DNA of 64,000 bases from Galerina marginata (GCA_023014335.1 JAECYW010000004.1:806001-870000); one strand, 5' to 3'; positions 1-12,500 are shown, counted from the stretch's first letter. A program made the numbers and translations. The notes: generated by a model not told the origin, from the letters alone.

Positions 1-336
1 TCCCTGTTGATATTTACCAGCTGGGCAACCTCTTCAACCAGTGCATGAAGGTTTGAACATTTAGCCAATATCTGTTTCGTATTATCTGAAAACAGCTCTA
101 AGCAATACGACGGTCTTTCGGCATTTACAGATATTGCAGAACTTATGACGAAGAAAGACCCCATAATGCGACCGACCGCGTCGGAAGCTGTGGTCCTCTG
201 TAAAGACCTCATCGTGCGTCTCAAGAGGTCCGGGAAATTCGCGAATCGAGTGTGGCGTATTACCACGGAGTACACTACAGGTATTAGTAACTTTGAAAAG
301 TTGGCCGTGCTTCTTGGTCAGAACCCCATGCGTTAG
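1..336 (+). CDS. Protein-kinase-like protein, C-terminal part (partial)
   Basis: The reading frame enters from outside the window. Exon 3..50 encodes DIYQLGN followed by an apparent 52-nt intron (51..102), and exon 103..336 ends at TAG. The frame is kept across the junction. The DIYQLGN segment matches the helix after the activation loop in basidiomycete kinases, and KDPIMRPTASEA matches kinase subdomain XI, with its conserved Arg. ATP-binding and catalytic motifs would lie upstream and cannot be seen, so activity cannot be judged. The C-terminal tail is basic and has no recognised domain. Confidence 0.7.
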
Positions 337-652
337 AGGCTTTGTCGACGTCTTCTTTTGGAACGGAGCGTTAATATCATGTGTAGAGTACACCAATTGG
401 GTTCAGGCCTTAATTGCACATCCGTGAGCATCTTGAATAAGGCTGAAATGTTTCTCAATGTAAGGCAAGCATCGATAGCCTACGACGATATATGGGTACT
501 CTATTAAAACTGTTTATAAAAAAGGAACAACACAGGTTACGTAAGCTACCCTCCATCGGCTTACTCGAGTACCGAACCCCGTCCTTAAGTTCAATTAGAG
601 GCCTTCTCCAACCTTCACCACAAACCGCTCTTCACGAATATTGCCAGCCAAT
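337..652. other. Intergenic stretch
   Basis: Between the kinase stop and the SDH3 start. It must hold the SDH3 promoter; no convincing open frame or repeat was seen. Confidence 0.5.
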
Positions 653-1413
653 ATGATGTCAACAAAAGCGCTTGGGCTTAGTTTAACTATGAAAAGAGCT
701 GGCTTTACTCCAAAATCCGGTATGTCAGCTCAAAAGCTGTAGAAATTTCTGAACATTGCTTCAAATCGCAGTGCGCATCCAAATTACACCTCGAAGTGTC
801 CTCGGAAAGCGGCGAGTACTCTTCAAATTGTTTATGAAAATACCTATAACTTATCCAGTACAATAGGTCTATTCAGACCGAGTCGTTATCCCCGTCTGCC
901 CAAGAAGTAATCCTGAACAAGCAGCGATTGCTCCGCCCAAACAGCCCTCACCTTACCATTTACCAACCCCAGCTGACATCAATCGTCTCTATTGCTAATC
1001 GTATCACCGGTGCTGGCCTCAGCGTCTGTGCGTACCCGAGGTTCACCCTCTCAATATTGTCTTCCCAACCTGCTTGATAACCATCTAGTGCTTTATGGGT
1101 TCTCTATTGCATACCTCGTCGCTCCAGGAACTTTTGACAGTACACACATTGTTGAAGTCGTTGCTGGACTGCCTGAGGGAGTTAAATACGCAGGAAAGGC
1201 TGTTCTGGCTGCCCCATTCGCTTTCCATTCTATCAATGGCCTCCGACATCTAAGCTGGGATTTGGTCAAATGTATGTATCTTTCGCTTCGGAAGGATCCA
1301 TTGATTCACTTGTTTTCTATGAAGTCACTAGCGTGAAAGGCGTCTACGTAACTGGATACATCGTGCTGGTGGCTACAGCTGTGTCAACAGTCGTTTTAAC
1401 CCTGATAAAATAG
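653..1413 (+). CDS. SDH3: Succinate dehydrogenase cytochrome b subunit (complex II membrane anchor)
   Basis: Five exons fit in phase: 653..719, 772..815, 859..1027, 1089..1271 and 1325..1413, giving about 183 residues. The N-terminus is Arg/Lys/Ser-rich and acid-poor, as expected for a mitochondrial targeting sequence. The mature part begins near RSIQTES. The SdhC signature follows: [19 protein letters not shown] with ITG, whose Ser and Arg belong to the ubiquinone site in this family. Next come LYGFSIAYL and the haem-ligand segment [12 protein letters not shown]. Three hydrophobic helices are visible. The protein anchors complex II in the inner mitochondrial membrane and helps pass electrons from succinate to ubiquinone. 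The second intron (43 nt) is short and the 44-nt second exon is inferred from phase, so the 5' half is less certain than the 3' half. Confidence 0.85.
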
Positions 1414-1679
1414 ATGACCACTTTGTATCGCAAGCATTTGATTAATCCGACATTTCTGTCTGCAGGAACACAATAAGTCTCAAACCTGAAAAGATGCAAT
1501 GTCATCCTGGTTTGGGAATCTTTTGTTAATGTATGAGCTTAATTTTTTTGCTCTTGCTACCATTGGTTATGAACTTATCCAAAAGATGTTTACGTTTACA
1601 CAGATAGAAGCAAGCAAAGCAATTTACTTAAATACATAATGTCTGTTCGTTTTCAATCGACAGTACGAGTAAAAATGCA

Positions 1680-3203
1680 TCAAGGTAACAAGTACGCGAA
1701 TGATGACTTGCCTCGCCCGACCCAAGTCCCGCCCCACGTATCCCGATGATACTCGAGTCCCTGTGCCCATGCCGCATCGCCGGCAACCTCAATGGCCTTT
1801 TCAAGGGCCTCCAGTCGTACACCGCGCCTTGTGTAGTAGCTTACCGCCGGAATACATTGCTGTCCTTGCGGTAATATACCCACAAGTGCAAGAAGGACGT
1901 TCTCTGGCATAAAATGGTCGACAATTTCCAATTTCTCAAACTTCCAGTCCCGCCCAGAAAGAATGGACGACCGAAAGAGGAGGTCTTCTACTAAGACACA
2001 ACTCTCTATTGTCGTGCGGAAGTTTTGGAATGCAAGGAAGCGCAGGGCTGGGAGGGTAAAGAATTGTAGGATTCGCGTGCAATCACACGCTGACCCCTTG
2101 AGGCCCATGCTCAGGTCCTGCAATTTGGGGAGTTCATGCCGAGTCGAACAGGAAGATTTATTGGAATACAGCCAATCCTTCTTCGCCTGTGAATGGCTTT
2201 CACGCAAGAACGCTTCCAGCTGCAATGCATGCTCGTTATCTTCCTCTCCTAACGAGGCATCTGTTATACACCCGAGCGCCACTACTTCCGCCTGCACGCA
2301 CTGCGACAGAAAACGTATGCTCTCGTCCATTGTCAACCCCATGCTGAGGTCGATACTCCTAAGATTCACCCATACCGGGTGATAGATGATCCCCCTCGAC
2401 GGTCTGCTTTCCCATGACAATTTCTTCATGTCGAAGGATGACGATCTGGAGCATTGGAAGAGGAAGGTAAGGATTTTTTCTCCAATTTCGGTGTCGCGGC
2501 CGACCAGTTGAAGTGATAGGCGTTCCAATCGTGTCGCATTCTTGAGCGGTAGCTCGAGGAACCTGGGGGCCCACTTCCAATCCAGAAACAGCTCAACGTT
2601 TCGCCAGCGCTTCAGCTGTGGGACGAGCATAGTCCAGACCTCGACCGGCGCGCTCTCTTCGTCCGGTGAGAGCTTGTGGACATGCTGATGCGGGACCACT
2701 ATTTCATCAGCGGCAGCTGTTTCTTCATCGGCGATGTACTCAGCGTGGATACGCAGGTCCAGTGGCGCTCTGTCGCCGGATCTTGAGAGCCAGAGCCTTA
2801 AGAGCCCTGTATGCAGGCCGTTCCGTATATGAATGGAATTCCAGAGCTCTGGCACTTTGAAAAGCGCTATTTCCCGCCACCTGTGGCAAACCTGGCTCAG
2901 GATAAGAGGTGCGGAGGTCGGATGAGGTTGGATGAAGAGAGAGGAAGGTGGTGTGGTGAAGGCAACAAGGTGGAGAAATATATTTTTCAGGATGGATTCT
3001 GAGAATAGGTGCGTCCAATCGATGTCGTAGTGTCCTGGAAGGAAAATTATTCTGTGAGGATACCGAAACCAATTATGATGATACGACTTGCCCAGAGAGC
3101 CATCGTCGTCGGAGTCATCCCCCCATTTCTTACCCTCAGCTCGGAGGCAGAGCGCTGTTTGCAACTTGTGAAAAAAGTACTTGAAGGAGTCTGAAGATGG
3201 CAT
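1680..3203 (-). CDS. F-box/LRR-type protein, single exon
   Basis: An uninterrupted frame of 507 codons. Around residues 95-130 it reads APLILSQVCHRWREIALFKV and then PELWNSIHI, the form that F-box motifs take in agaricomycetes (substrate adaptors of SCF ubiquitin ligases). The rest has irregular leucine-rich stretches such as FLELPLKNATRLERLSLQ, consistent with degenerate LRRs. The N-terminal ~60 residues are acidic and low-complexity. Two in-frame Met codons lie near the start and the first was taken. It converges with SDH3 over a short 3' spacer. The substrate is unknown. Confidence 0.75.
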   Translation of the reverse strand: MPSSDSFKYFFHKLQTALCLRAEGKKWGDDSDDDGSLGKSYHHNWFRYPHRIIFLPGHYDIDWTHLFSESILKNIFLHLVAFTTPPSSLFIQPHPTSAPLILSQVCHRWREIALFKVPELWNSIHIRNGLHTGLLRLWLSRSGDRAPLDLRIHAEYIADEETAAADEIVVPHQHVHKLSPDEESAPVEVWTMLVPQLKRWRNVELFLDWKWAPRFLELPLKNATRLERLSLQLVGRDTEIGEKILTFLFQCSRSSSFDMKKLSWESRPSRGIIYHPVWVNLRSIDLSMGLTMDESIRFLSQCVQAEVVALGCITDASLGEEDNEHALQLEAFLRESHSQAKKDWLYSNKSSCSTRHELPKLQDLSMGLKGSACDCTRILQFFTLPALRFLAFQNFRTTIESCVLVEDLLFRSSILSGRDWKFEKLEIVDHFMPENVLLALVGILPQGQQCIPAVSYYTRRGVRLEALEKAIEVAGDAAWAQGLEYHRDTWGGTWVGRGKSSFAYLLP

Positions 3204-3776
3204 TCCAGTGTATGTTTGGCTAGCCTATAGAGAAGTTGCTCTATGTGCCGGGAGCAGAATACCACTCAGAAAAGTGCTAGTGGGTCAAACGAAGAGGAAC
3301 TTGAAAGTTGACGCACACCTAGCGAGCTCTTTCGATTATAAGTCTACGCCGAGCGGGTGTCCGGGCTGTCCACTGTCCAGGGCGTTATTAACTTGAAGGC
3401 AATTATAACAGCCCCAGAAGACAGCCTGAGGCCTAGCTGTTCGTTGTGATACCCTGCCAGTGGCATGGCACTAGTAACCAGAGGTATTCTCGGGGTTCTG
3501 TTCAAAAATTGTCCACGGTTATCATAGTTCGCGATATATCAGTGTATCCTCCTAAATTTAGATCAGACTGGACTTCTATCGGACACTTTTGAGAACTTGG
3601 ACACAGTCAATACTATGTACATTTTATTGACAATTTATACGCAAATATTAGACCTAAGAGATGTCCCTTTAATCTCGAACATTTCCTTGTCCTCTAAATA
3701 CAGAGCCTTTGTCACCGTTCTTGGGAGGGGTACCTCCCACACGACCTTTCCTCGCCCGTTGACTTAGAAGCCAGAC
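3204..3776. other. Intergenic stretch
   Basis: About 570 bases upstream of the F-box gene and downstream of the membrane-protein gene. No frame with coding character or recognisable repeat was seen. Confidence 0.4.
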
Positions 3777-5390
3777 TTAAACTTCCTCCTGTTCTACCTT
3801 GCGTTGGCCAAACTCACGGTAGTTTACACTGCTGCCACCGTCAGTGACCTGGACAAAAGTGCCATTGTTGATGGCAATATTGGAGCTGCCAAGGAAAAAG
3901 CCCGTATTCATGGTATGCACATTCTCGGTATGCACATTCCCTGTAAGATTGTTATTGCGCATTAGCAAATGCAATTGTGGGATTGATTTATTTACCTATG
4001 CCGGATCTAATTGATGAGCCGATGGTAGGTTCCCCAGCGTTTCCAGAACTAGCAATATACTCTGTAAGATTTCCGTAAGATGAGAGAAGGATTCCTATTG
4101 ATAATTAAGAACGGTCTACTTACCCAATTGAAGGCTATGAGGGTTTGTTATATCATCGACAGGCCATTCATTTGGATTATGAATCCCATCTGGAGGTTCA
4201 CTGGAAATGGACTGCTGTTGAGTTTCTTTGAACTGTTTGAGCCAGGTGGGTACATTTCGCAGAAAAAGCCATGCTGGTGTGATCGCCAAAGCTAATGGCA
4301 ATACCTATAGGCAGAATAAGCTCCATAATAAGCTAGCTGTTGATGGGACGAAGTGAATCTCGTGCCTGTCCCAGCGACCATTTTCCAATGGTTTCTCCCG
4401 TTTCAACGATGCGGTGACGATTGCCTCGAATGGTATATTCGAGGAATATTATGACCGTTGCAAGAGACAATGTCCACAGAATAAATAAAACGAGGTGAAT
4501 CCGTGGTCGAGACAAACGGCCGGATTGTTGATCACTTGATCGGCTTCACCTTTCTTCGAGTAGTAATACAATAACCATGTGGATGATGCGCTGACAGCGT
4601 AAGGGAGAAAGGTCAGAAGCAGGAACCACTGGATAGGAAAACCTTTCTGGAGAAAAAAGCCCTCGACGGTCTCCACACATTCTTTGTATGACACTGAATA
4701 GATGCTGGAGAGCAATATTACGAGCCCCACAAGTTGCGCGATTCGATACCACGTTCTCCAAGGCGCAGGGTGCACATTATTTGTCCGGTCCGCGTCGAGG
4801 ATGCTCTTCTCTGCCACCCATACGATCACGGCGTGCAAAGCAAGCACATGAAAGCACAGTAACAAATGAAGGACCAGCGCATAATAGACAGATTCTCCTG
4901 TGATGACCTCATACAGTAGGACCCCGCAAATTGCTAGGATCGTCATGAACGAAGGCGTTAATTCATGCTTGTCAATTCCAAGGAGGCCGTTCAAGGCTTA
5001 ATGACGACGAAGATAGCAATTTAAAGGAAACAAATCAGCGTATATCAGGCATCCATGGATAGCCTGCTCACCCATGAGAAAACCCTGCAGGTAGAAGGAA
5101 AGAAGTATTCCTCGCCCAGTGATTTCGGGGTTGTCCAGGTATGTGCATTCCTCCATGATGGAACTATGGCAAGCAAGGTAAATCTTAGTGAAGAAGGCTC
5201 CGATGAAAATGCTGCTCGCCGGTGAAAGGCGTTCTATGTCTGTGCAAAGGTTGAGGAGGGAAAGGAGAAGAATGGCTTGCTGAGCTTTTGACGCCCATAT
5301 TCGCTGTCCTTGGCGTTGTCAATGTCATTGTCAAGGATTGGTCAAGGCGGCGCTGCCCTGGGATTACGTAAACCGCCGAAAACTCATCTG
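3777..5390 (-). pseudogene. Multi-pass membrane protein gene, apparently frameshifted
   Basis: Coding character runs through several frames on the minus strand. An upstream exon, ending at 5072 after SFYLQGFLM, contains the segment EECTYLDNPEITGRG. A clean intron (4997..5071) leads to an exon from 4996 with at least four hydrophobic helices (for example FMTILAICGVLLYEVI). Near 4520 the hydrophobic frame changes by one base with no room for an intron: another helix (LVLFILWTLSLATVIIFLEY) continues in a different frame. More exons carry WLFLRNVPTWLKQF and a C-terminal tail with SNIAINNGTFVQV, an Ile/Asn-rich pattern seen in many agaricomycete hypothetical proteins. The start codon was not found. 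Decay or a single indel are both possible. Confidence 0.45.
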
Positions 5391-5517
5391 CTGGAGCCTG
5401 GATTGCAGTGTTGCACAATGCATAGGTGTATATAGAAACGAGAAACGCGAGTGGTAGTACAAAACTGAAAGTTACAAAACTGAAAGTCGACCCGCACAGA
5501 ATGAAACTTCTCTCTCT

Positions 5518-7983
5518 TCAACCAAAAACTGAAGCCTCAACCCAAGGAGTCTCTCCAGGAACCTTAATCTCCCACTCCGCCTCAAGGTTAACCTTCGCCC
5601 CGCTCCCAACCTTCCACTTCCACTCAAACCTGCCCTCCTTCTCGCCTCCCTTCCCAGAGTCCACAACCGGTTCCCAGCCAACCTTCAGCCCATCGTTCTT
5701 CAAATCCACCACCGCGCCGTCTTTCGCCCCAGCGAGACCGGCGGGCTTGCGTAGTATGACCTTGGCACGCTTGTCGTCCGACGTCGGGATCACCTCGCGC
5801 ACGATCAGGTCCGTGATGTCGAACTGATGCTTATTGTGGATCGAGATCTTCGTTGTGTATGTCGTGGTGTTGGTCACCTCGGAGAAGGTGCCTTCGTCGG
5901 ATTTCACGGTCTTTCCAGAGCGCGAGTAGGTTACTTTTGTGGAGGCGTCATCGCCAAGCGTGCATTCGAAATTGTCGCCGGTGTTGATATCCTATAAAGA
6001 AGGAAGAGACAGGGTTAGATTCGCCACATCCAATTGCGTAAGGACATACGTTGATAGATGTCTTTGAAACATAACTGTCATCGAGAATGACAGTGACGGG
6101 CCCAGAGAGCAGTCGATATTCGCTGCTATTCTTAACCTCGCACTGAAATACAAACCTCATCAGTAAACTAAAACTCATTCAGCGCTGATCAGAAATAGAC
6201 GCACCTGTAAGAACACCCTAGGGTCGATGCGAGGAATGCAGATGTAGGAGATCTTGGCCTCGAATGGTAGCACAGCGACGGAGACTTGATGATCGACACC
6301 ATCACTGGGAATAGTCGACTCCCCATGAACAGAGAAAGACACAGCGATGGGAGTCTCAGAAACGACGGTAGTTGGCTCAGTGATATTGGCAGGGCCGTCG
6401 ACCGCTTCAAACCCGCCGAGGTCGTCGTCGTCTTCTGGTAAAGGCATAGCCTCCGCTGCAGCTAGTTCTGCCTCATATTGAGCGATGCGAACTGGATCAA
6501 CTGTAACGGGTGCAGGCGCGGGGCCGAAGCTGAAGGCCGGAGGGCCAGTAGGGACAGTGGTCCCGAAAAGCCCAGTACCGATCGTTGTGTGAGCTGGAGC
6601 TGCACCGAACAGACTTGTACTTGGTTGTGCCGCAGGTGCACCAAATCCGCTGAAACCACCGCCGCCGCCGCCACCTCCGAATGCCGTCGACTGCGCTGGA
6701 GGTGCACCGAACAGATTCGTACTTGGTTGTACATTCGGTACACCAAATGCGCTACCTCCCCCGAAGGTGGCTCCGGTGTTCGTAGCTGTGCTCCCGAAGA
6801 TTGAAGTGCCAGTCGCAGCCTGAGGTTGGCCAAAGAGATTTGTATTTCCGTTGAAAGGCTTCGATTGCTGCTGCTGTTGATTTTGTTGGTTTTGGTTATT
6901 TCCGAAACGCGCGCCTTGAACATTTGAGTTCACGAAATTATTCATGACCATTGTGGGTTTGGAGGGGACGTAAGTTGACCGCTGTACGCCTGGTTGTAGT
7001 TTCACAGGTCGTAACTGTGGGATCTTTTTCACAAACAGGTCTGAGGCCACGGTGCTCAGCGTGAGCGAGGTGTTATTCCAGTCCTCGCCCGTGCCTTGGG
7101 TCACCCTGGCTCGGTAGTGAAGGGCGACGGATGAAGAAGGCTTCCCATTCTCGGTGGTGGCATGGAGTTCGTAGGTTGGTTTCCATTGAACATTGCTGAC
7201 GACTGAGAAGGGTTTAACAAAACACGAACATTTAAAATATTGAAAGACTGACTGTAGGTAAGTTTGAGCTCAACGGAACTCTCTGCATCCGCGAATATGA
7301 CGATGTCAACTTGGCCAAGGGTCGATCCTCGCTTCGCAGCTGCCTTTTCTTGCTCAGCCTCGATCTGACGAGTGATTTGGACGATCTGCTCGTTAAGCTG
7401 GGTAACCTGCACAGTTGATACAACTCAGCTGTGGCTCAGGAATTATGAAACCGAAAAGATCTTACAGCTTGCAACGTCTTACGACCACGGTCAACATAGC
7501 TCTCCAAGAATGCCCCCATCTGCGTAGGAACGACGTGCTCGCCCGTCAAGGTCTCGGCATACTTCAGTAGAAGCTGCGACTCTTGCTGTCTGACGGCTCT
7601 CTCACTCTCAAGACCAGCTTTCTTCACTAACAGGGTACGGATGACCTCAGAGGAGCTCTCAGGGGCATAAGACGCCGCTTTGTTGTTTCCGAGGGTACAG
7701 ACAACATCGAACAGACGAGCATCGCCCAGCCCGGAGACTCGAACAGAGTGTGTGTCAATAGAACTCGAAAGACCCCTTATCTCGACCTTATTCTGCCCTT
7801 TCTGTTGTTCGATGACAAAAAAGTAATGCATTGATATTTACAGTGTGGAATAGACAGGGGTGGGTTAGAACTTACCTTGAGGTCGAGTGTGAAAGTACGA
7901 GCGACCTCTGCCTTCTGTGATTTGAAGACGGTCACCGATTTAATGGCGTGGTCAGAGGCTTGAATGGTGAGAGTAGAGGCCAT
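5518..7983 (-). CDS. DUF4140/DUF4139 (mucoidy-inhibitor-A-like) protein with FG-repeat insert
   Basis: Six exons agree in phase: 7876..7983, 7801..7466, 7406..7253, 7202..6205, 6142..6050 and 5991..5518, giving 720 residues. The N-terminus (AIKSVTVFKSQKAEVARTF) followed by NKVEIRGL is the DUF4140 module. A coiled-coil linker covers roughly residues 100-175. The beta-rich DUF4139 domain follows, with VQWKPTYELHATT, GEDWNNTSLTLST, ISYICIPRIDP and a C-terminal GRFEWKWKVG. DUF4139 is split by an insert of about 190 residues (about 270-460) that contains eleven FG dipeptides, poly-Gln and poly-Gly. The biochemical function of the family is unknown; fungal members are thought to be cytosolic. A paralogue lies 1.6 kb away on the same strand, with the coiled-coil gene at 8385 between them. 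The start is the first Met of DUF4140 and matches the paralogue exactly. Confidence 0.88.
6523..6906 (-). repeat. FG/GLFG-type repeat-coding segment
   Basis: Inside exon 4 of the DUF4139 gene this part encodes eleven FG dipeptides in about 128 residues. Units include NLFGQ, SIFGS, SAFGV, NLFGA, SLFGA and GLFGT, with spacers rich in Ala, Pro, Thr, Gln and Asn plus a poly-Gly run. Composition and spacing resemble FG nucleoporins. The paralogue at 9585-12616 lacks the segment. Confidence 0.85.
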
Positions 7984-8384
7984 GGGGTTGATTTGCTTTC
8001 CGTTTGTTCATCTCATCTTTTATAGCCGCGCGGAGTCAGAAGACGTCGACGGTAACGAGGCTGTACATCACAGATATGACTTGGATGACAATGGGCGGAG
8101 CCGCATGGCGTCCCATGTAGGACAAACTTGACGTCGAGCGTAAAGGCTTGAAGTCGCAGAATCCTCCAGAGGCCTTAGAACCCAGGGAAACCTAAGACCC
8201 AAGGGTGAGGAATACAAAGGCGATGGCGGAATGATGAAGGTGGAATGAAGTGCGAAAATCGAATTCGGCGGAAGCGGCAGCACGTATTTGTTTTCGCTCG
8301 CAATGTCCTCAAAACCAAATATTACATAAAGCAGACTAGACGGTTGCGAGTCTGAGACCAGAAACCTTCTTTACCCTCACTAAC
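7984..8384. promoter_or_regulatory. Divergent promoter region
   Basis: About 400 bases lie between two divergent start codons, of the DUF4139 gene (minus) and the coiled-coil protein gene (plus), so both promoters should be here. No specific element was identified. Confidence 0.4.
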
Positions 8385-9327
8385 ATGCACTTCTCGCCAA
8401 AAGAATTCCTCTATATGTGCATTTGTGCCCCTCTGCTGACGCTTAAGAAAAATAACGCCGCTTCGTATTTCGAGTTCGCCGATAAACGATGGCCATGGCC
8501 TGTTATCACCTTTGCCATGTTCCTACAGGGCAATTACTCCAGCTTGACCTCTCAGCGAATGAGGGCTCTTCGTATCTCTGCTCTCGACCTCGTCACTCAG
8601 GTTAAATATGGGTTAGAACACGAATATGTTGTGGCCACCGTCGTGGACGATAAACACTCTCTGCAGCAATTCGTGTGCTTTGAGCGTCTGCCCAATTCGG
8701 CCTGCGAATATCCAAGGAGGCAGCCATCGCTAATGGATCTGGGAGTCTATAACAAAGCCGGCCGATTTTACGACTCGATGGAATTCACCGACAGAATTCT
8801 GCGATCGCCTCGAGACCGTGTACTGACTCACCTTAGCCTCCCAACTGACTCGGAGGCACCACTTTATTTTTATCAACTCGTCGTTCTGGCCAACGCTCTG
8901 CATAATATTGGGGGCTCGTATATTCTCTTTACGGTCGATCACTCCTGGTTTGCAGGAATGCTACTTAGCCTTGTCGGACATGAACGTAAACTTGAGCCTG
9001 AAATGATTGAACCTGGACACCGGACGTGGCAGAGCCGGTTGTTTCAACCAGTTGATGGTCAAGCCCTTGCAGCTCCTATGGAAAGACTCACTCCGGCCTT
9101 GACAAGGTATTATTCGGATTTCGAGAAATTTGAATCCATTGTATGTTTTTGTCAACCTTGTCTTAAACACGGAACTAATCTTGTGGTGAAAGATCATCTC
9201 AAGACAGCAACAGAAGATCTTGAACGACAGGCTCAAGGAAGAACGTCAAAGGCTCAGGGAAGAAATCAAGCAGGCCCAGGATGAAATCCGTCGGCTACGT
9301 GAGAAGACGAAAACTTCCAAAACGTAG
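8385..9327 (+). CDS. Hypothetical protein with C-terminal coiled coil
   Basis: Two exons: 8385..9140 and 9193..9327, with a 52-nt GT-AG intron. Splicing keeps the frame and gives 296 residues. The main body (residues 20-250) has a mixed alpha/beta composition with WPWPVITFAMFLQGNY and a hydrophobic stretch LYFYQLVVLANALHNIGGSY. I do not recognise a named domain, but this arrangement occurs in agaricomycete hypothetical proteins. After the intron the sequence becomes a charged heptad-like helix (RLKEERQRLREEIKQAQDE), clearly coiled-coil. Without splicing the frame would end in low-complexity sequence, which supports the intron. It sits between the two DUF4139 paralogues in the opposite orientation. 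Confidence 0.7.
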
Positions 9328-9584
9328 TGGATTTGAGTATTCCCTTTTCCACATATGGGCTAATATCCCCACCTGTTCAAATTACATCAACTTGGTTTGC
9401 ATTTGTGTTCTGCAGTGAATTTGACCGGTAACTGGGATGAAGTTGGTCATAAACTTGAACTATCCTCACGGCGTCACCTCTGAAGAATTCTCAGACGACG
9501 GTTTTGGTGCTGATGACGAGGCCACATCTTATGCTCTGCGAGTCTCTGCTTCTCCATTAATAAGTAATCGTCTCTGGATGACGA

Positions 9585-12500
9585 CTAAACCGACAACTTT
9601 TGGAACATAGTACAAAGATTTGACGAATCATTAACTTCATCGTCCAAACTGGTAGACCGCCTGTCTAATCCTATCTTCTCCAGAGCCAACAGAACGCGGG
9701 TGCGCGCGCCTTGCGGCCATTTTCCACCTATCAGGTTGCCGTTTTCGTATTCAGCGGTGACACCTCCGCGGACCAAGGCGAGCATTTCGATCCACTCCTG
9801 GCCCCAAATATTTTCGGCTTCGACGCCTAGCACATCAAGAGCAGCTAAGGAAAGAACCACAAAGTCAGCGAAACGGATAAGACAGAAAAGAAATATTACA
9901 AGCACGCACTGTAGATAAGTTGAGGAGAGATAGTCTCCTGAAGCAGTTTGGCATTCCCCATGATCCGTGCAAACCAGGTCCAAAATCTTGGAAGCTGGAA
10001 CATAGGATCCAAGGCTTTCTTTCCTGGCCGTATCTTCAAGATACTGAAATACACTCGCATGATGGCAGAAACACGATTGACGTACTCTTCGGGGGTTTCG
10101 CGCCCTTGCCCAATCATGCTCTTCCTCCAACCCGAGACCTTGATGAATTGTTCTGGAGAAGACCATGGCGTTCCGTCCTCGTCGTGGTCGGGAACTACAA
10201 TTGGGATCAGCCACCCGCCGGAGCGCTGGACGAGTTTGGCGAACAAGATTGGAGCAAAGTCGTCCAGGGTTTCGAGAAGACTGAATGCCACCTGTGCGAG
10301 GGGGCCGGCGGTGTGTTTCGCAGCTGACACTTCTACTTCTGCCTGCAGAACGATGGCTTTAGCAAGCGAGTAGCACAGGGCGATGTAGAGGTTCGAGTCG
10401 TGGGGTGGCGCAGTGGATGGTTTAACGATTTCGACAAGCTGAAGGGACTGTTGTGAAGTGTTGTTTAGTCCGCGATCACAAGGGCAGAAGGAGTGGGCAG
10501 TCTTCTTACAATTCCAGAAATCTGGACAGGGTCATTGGTTAGTTGTCCAATCCTGAGTACGATTTGTCTTCGTAGTCGATTCCACATTGCCTTGACCTCC
10601 TTATGAGCTTTGACGTATCGCAAAGGCCCTGTTTTAATGAACTGGAATCGTATCTGTGACAATGAAGAATAAAGAGCACTGATAAATTCACGTACCTGCA
10701 ACCTGGTTCGAGCAATTTTCCAATCGGTCTCCGGTGGAACTGAGGATAACGTCTGCGATTCCACCCAAGGTGTCTCTCCTAAGACGGTGACCTCCCACTC
10801 CGCTTCAAGGTTGACCTGAGTCCCACTCCGAACCTTCCCCTTCCACTCAAACCTGCCCTCCTTTCTACCTCCCTTCCCAAAGTCCCCAACTGGCCCCCAA
10901 CCAACCATCAACCCGTCGTCGTTCAAATCGACCGATGCATCTCGCTTGGCGTCCGAGAGACCCACAGGCTTGCGCAAAACGATCTTGACGCGCTCGTCGT
11001 CAGATGTTGGGATGACCTCGCGGACAATCAGGTCTGTGATGTCGAAGTTGTGCTTGTTATGGATAGAGATCTTCGCGGTGTACGTCGTCCTGTTGCTGAC
11101 TTCGGAGAAGGCGCCTCCATCGGAACGGACGGTTTTTTCGGAGCGAGCGTAAGTGACCCTTGTGGAGGTGTCGTCGCCGAGGGTGCATTCGAAGCTGTCG
11201 CCTGGATTGATGTTCTGTTATACAGTATAGAGACGTAAGATTGTGAATACCGAGAATGATGAAATGCTTACATTGATAGATGTCTTCGACACGTAGTGGT
11301 CATCAAGAGTAACGATGACGGGACCGGCAAGCAGTTGGTACACGGCGGTATTCTTAACTTTGCACTAGAATACGAAGCTTGGTCAGTACACCTAGAGGAT
11401 GCGTTCAAAATAATGTCCGCACCTGTAAGAAAACCCTGGGCTCTATATGGGGGATGCAGATGTAAGAAATCTTGGGCTCGAGCGGCAGTACTGCGACAGA
11501 GACCCGATGGTCGACACCATCGCTGGGTATTGTCGACTTTCCTTGTACCAAAAAAGCTACAACATCGGGAGACTCCAAGAAGACAGTAGCTGGTTCCGGG
11601 ATAGTAGTTGCATTTGTTGCGAACCCCGGAGGTGTGAGCTTGATGTACCTCAGTCGAGGGATGCATTTCACAACGTCGTCCGAAGTGGTGCTTAGCGAGA
11701 GCGAGACGTTATTCCAATCTTCACCTGTGGCTTGCGTCACCATTCCCCGGTAATGGAGGGAGCCAGAGGAAGAAGCCTGTCCGTTATTGGTGGTTACGTG
11801 GAGCCCGTAGTTGGGCTTCCATTGGACGTTGCTGACGACTGAGAAATATTGGTATAGGAGAAATGTCTAATGGGCAATAACTCACAGTAGGTGAGTTTCA
11901 GCTCAACGTAACACTCTGTGTCCGCAAAAACGACGACATAAATTTGGCCGAGAGTTGTTCCTCGCTTCAAGGCAGCTTTCTCCTGCAAAGCTTCGATTTG
12001 ACGGTCGATCTGTCTGATTTTCTCCTTGATCTGTGCGACCTTTACGATCGCGGTGGCACAGTCATTAACGATTCGTGATGGAAGTGAACAAAACCTACAG
12101 CTTGGAACGGTTTAAAGGCTCGATCGGCATAGCTCTTCAAGAACGCTGCAATTTGGGTGGGATTGCCTTGCTCGCCATTTAAAGTCTGTGTGTACTTCAG
12201 CAACAACTGCGACTCCTGTCGTCTTACGACGGCCTCCCTCTCAAGTTCAGCTTTCTCGGTAAAAAGAGCACGTATGTCCTCGGATGAGTCGTCGGAAGCG
12301 TAATTTTGTGCTGGGTTGGCTTCGACAGTACAGCCAATGTCAACCAGAATGCCGTTTCCTGCCACGGAGACTCGAACAGACTGAGTATCAATGGAACTTG
12401 GAAGGCCCTTGATCCTGAACTTATTCTGTCCTGGCTGTGCGACAAATATAATGAGTTTTGTGATAATGATGGTCTAGGATTGAAACCCAGAGGTAAAAAA

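Noticed and set aside
4100..4300. Plus-strand frame within the membrane-protein gene
   Set aside because: Antisense to the exon encoding WLFLRNVPTWLKQF; the minus strand has the better coding character.
9920..10373. Two plus-strand frames of 135-141 codons
   Set aside because: They lie antisense to GLE1 exon 8, whose protein pattern is clear, and show no domain or splice support.
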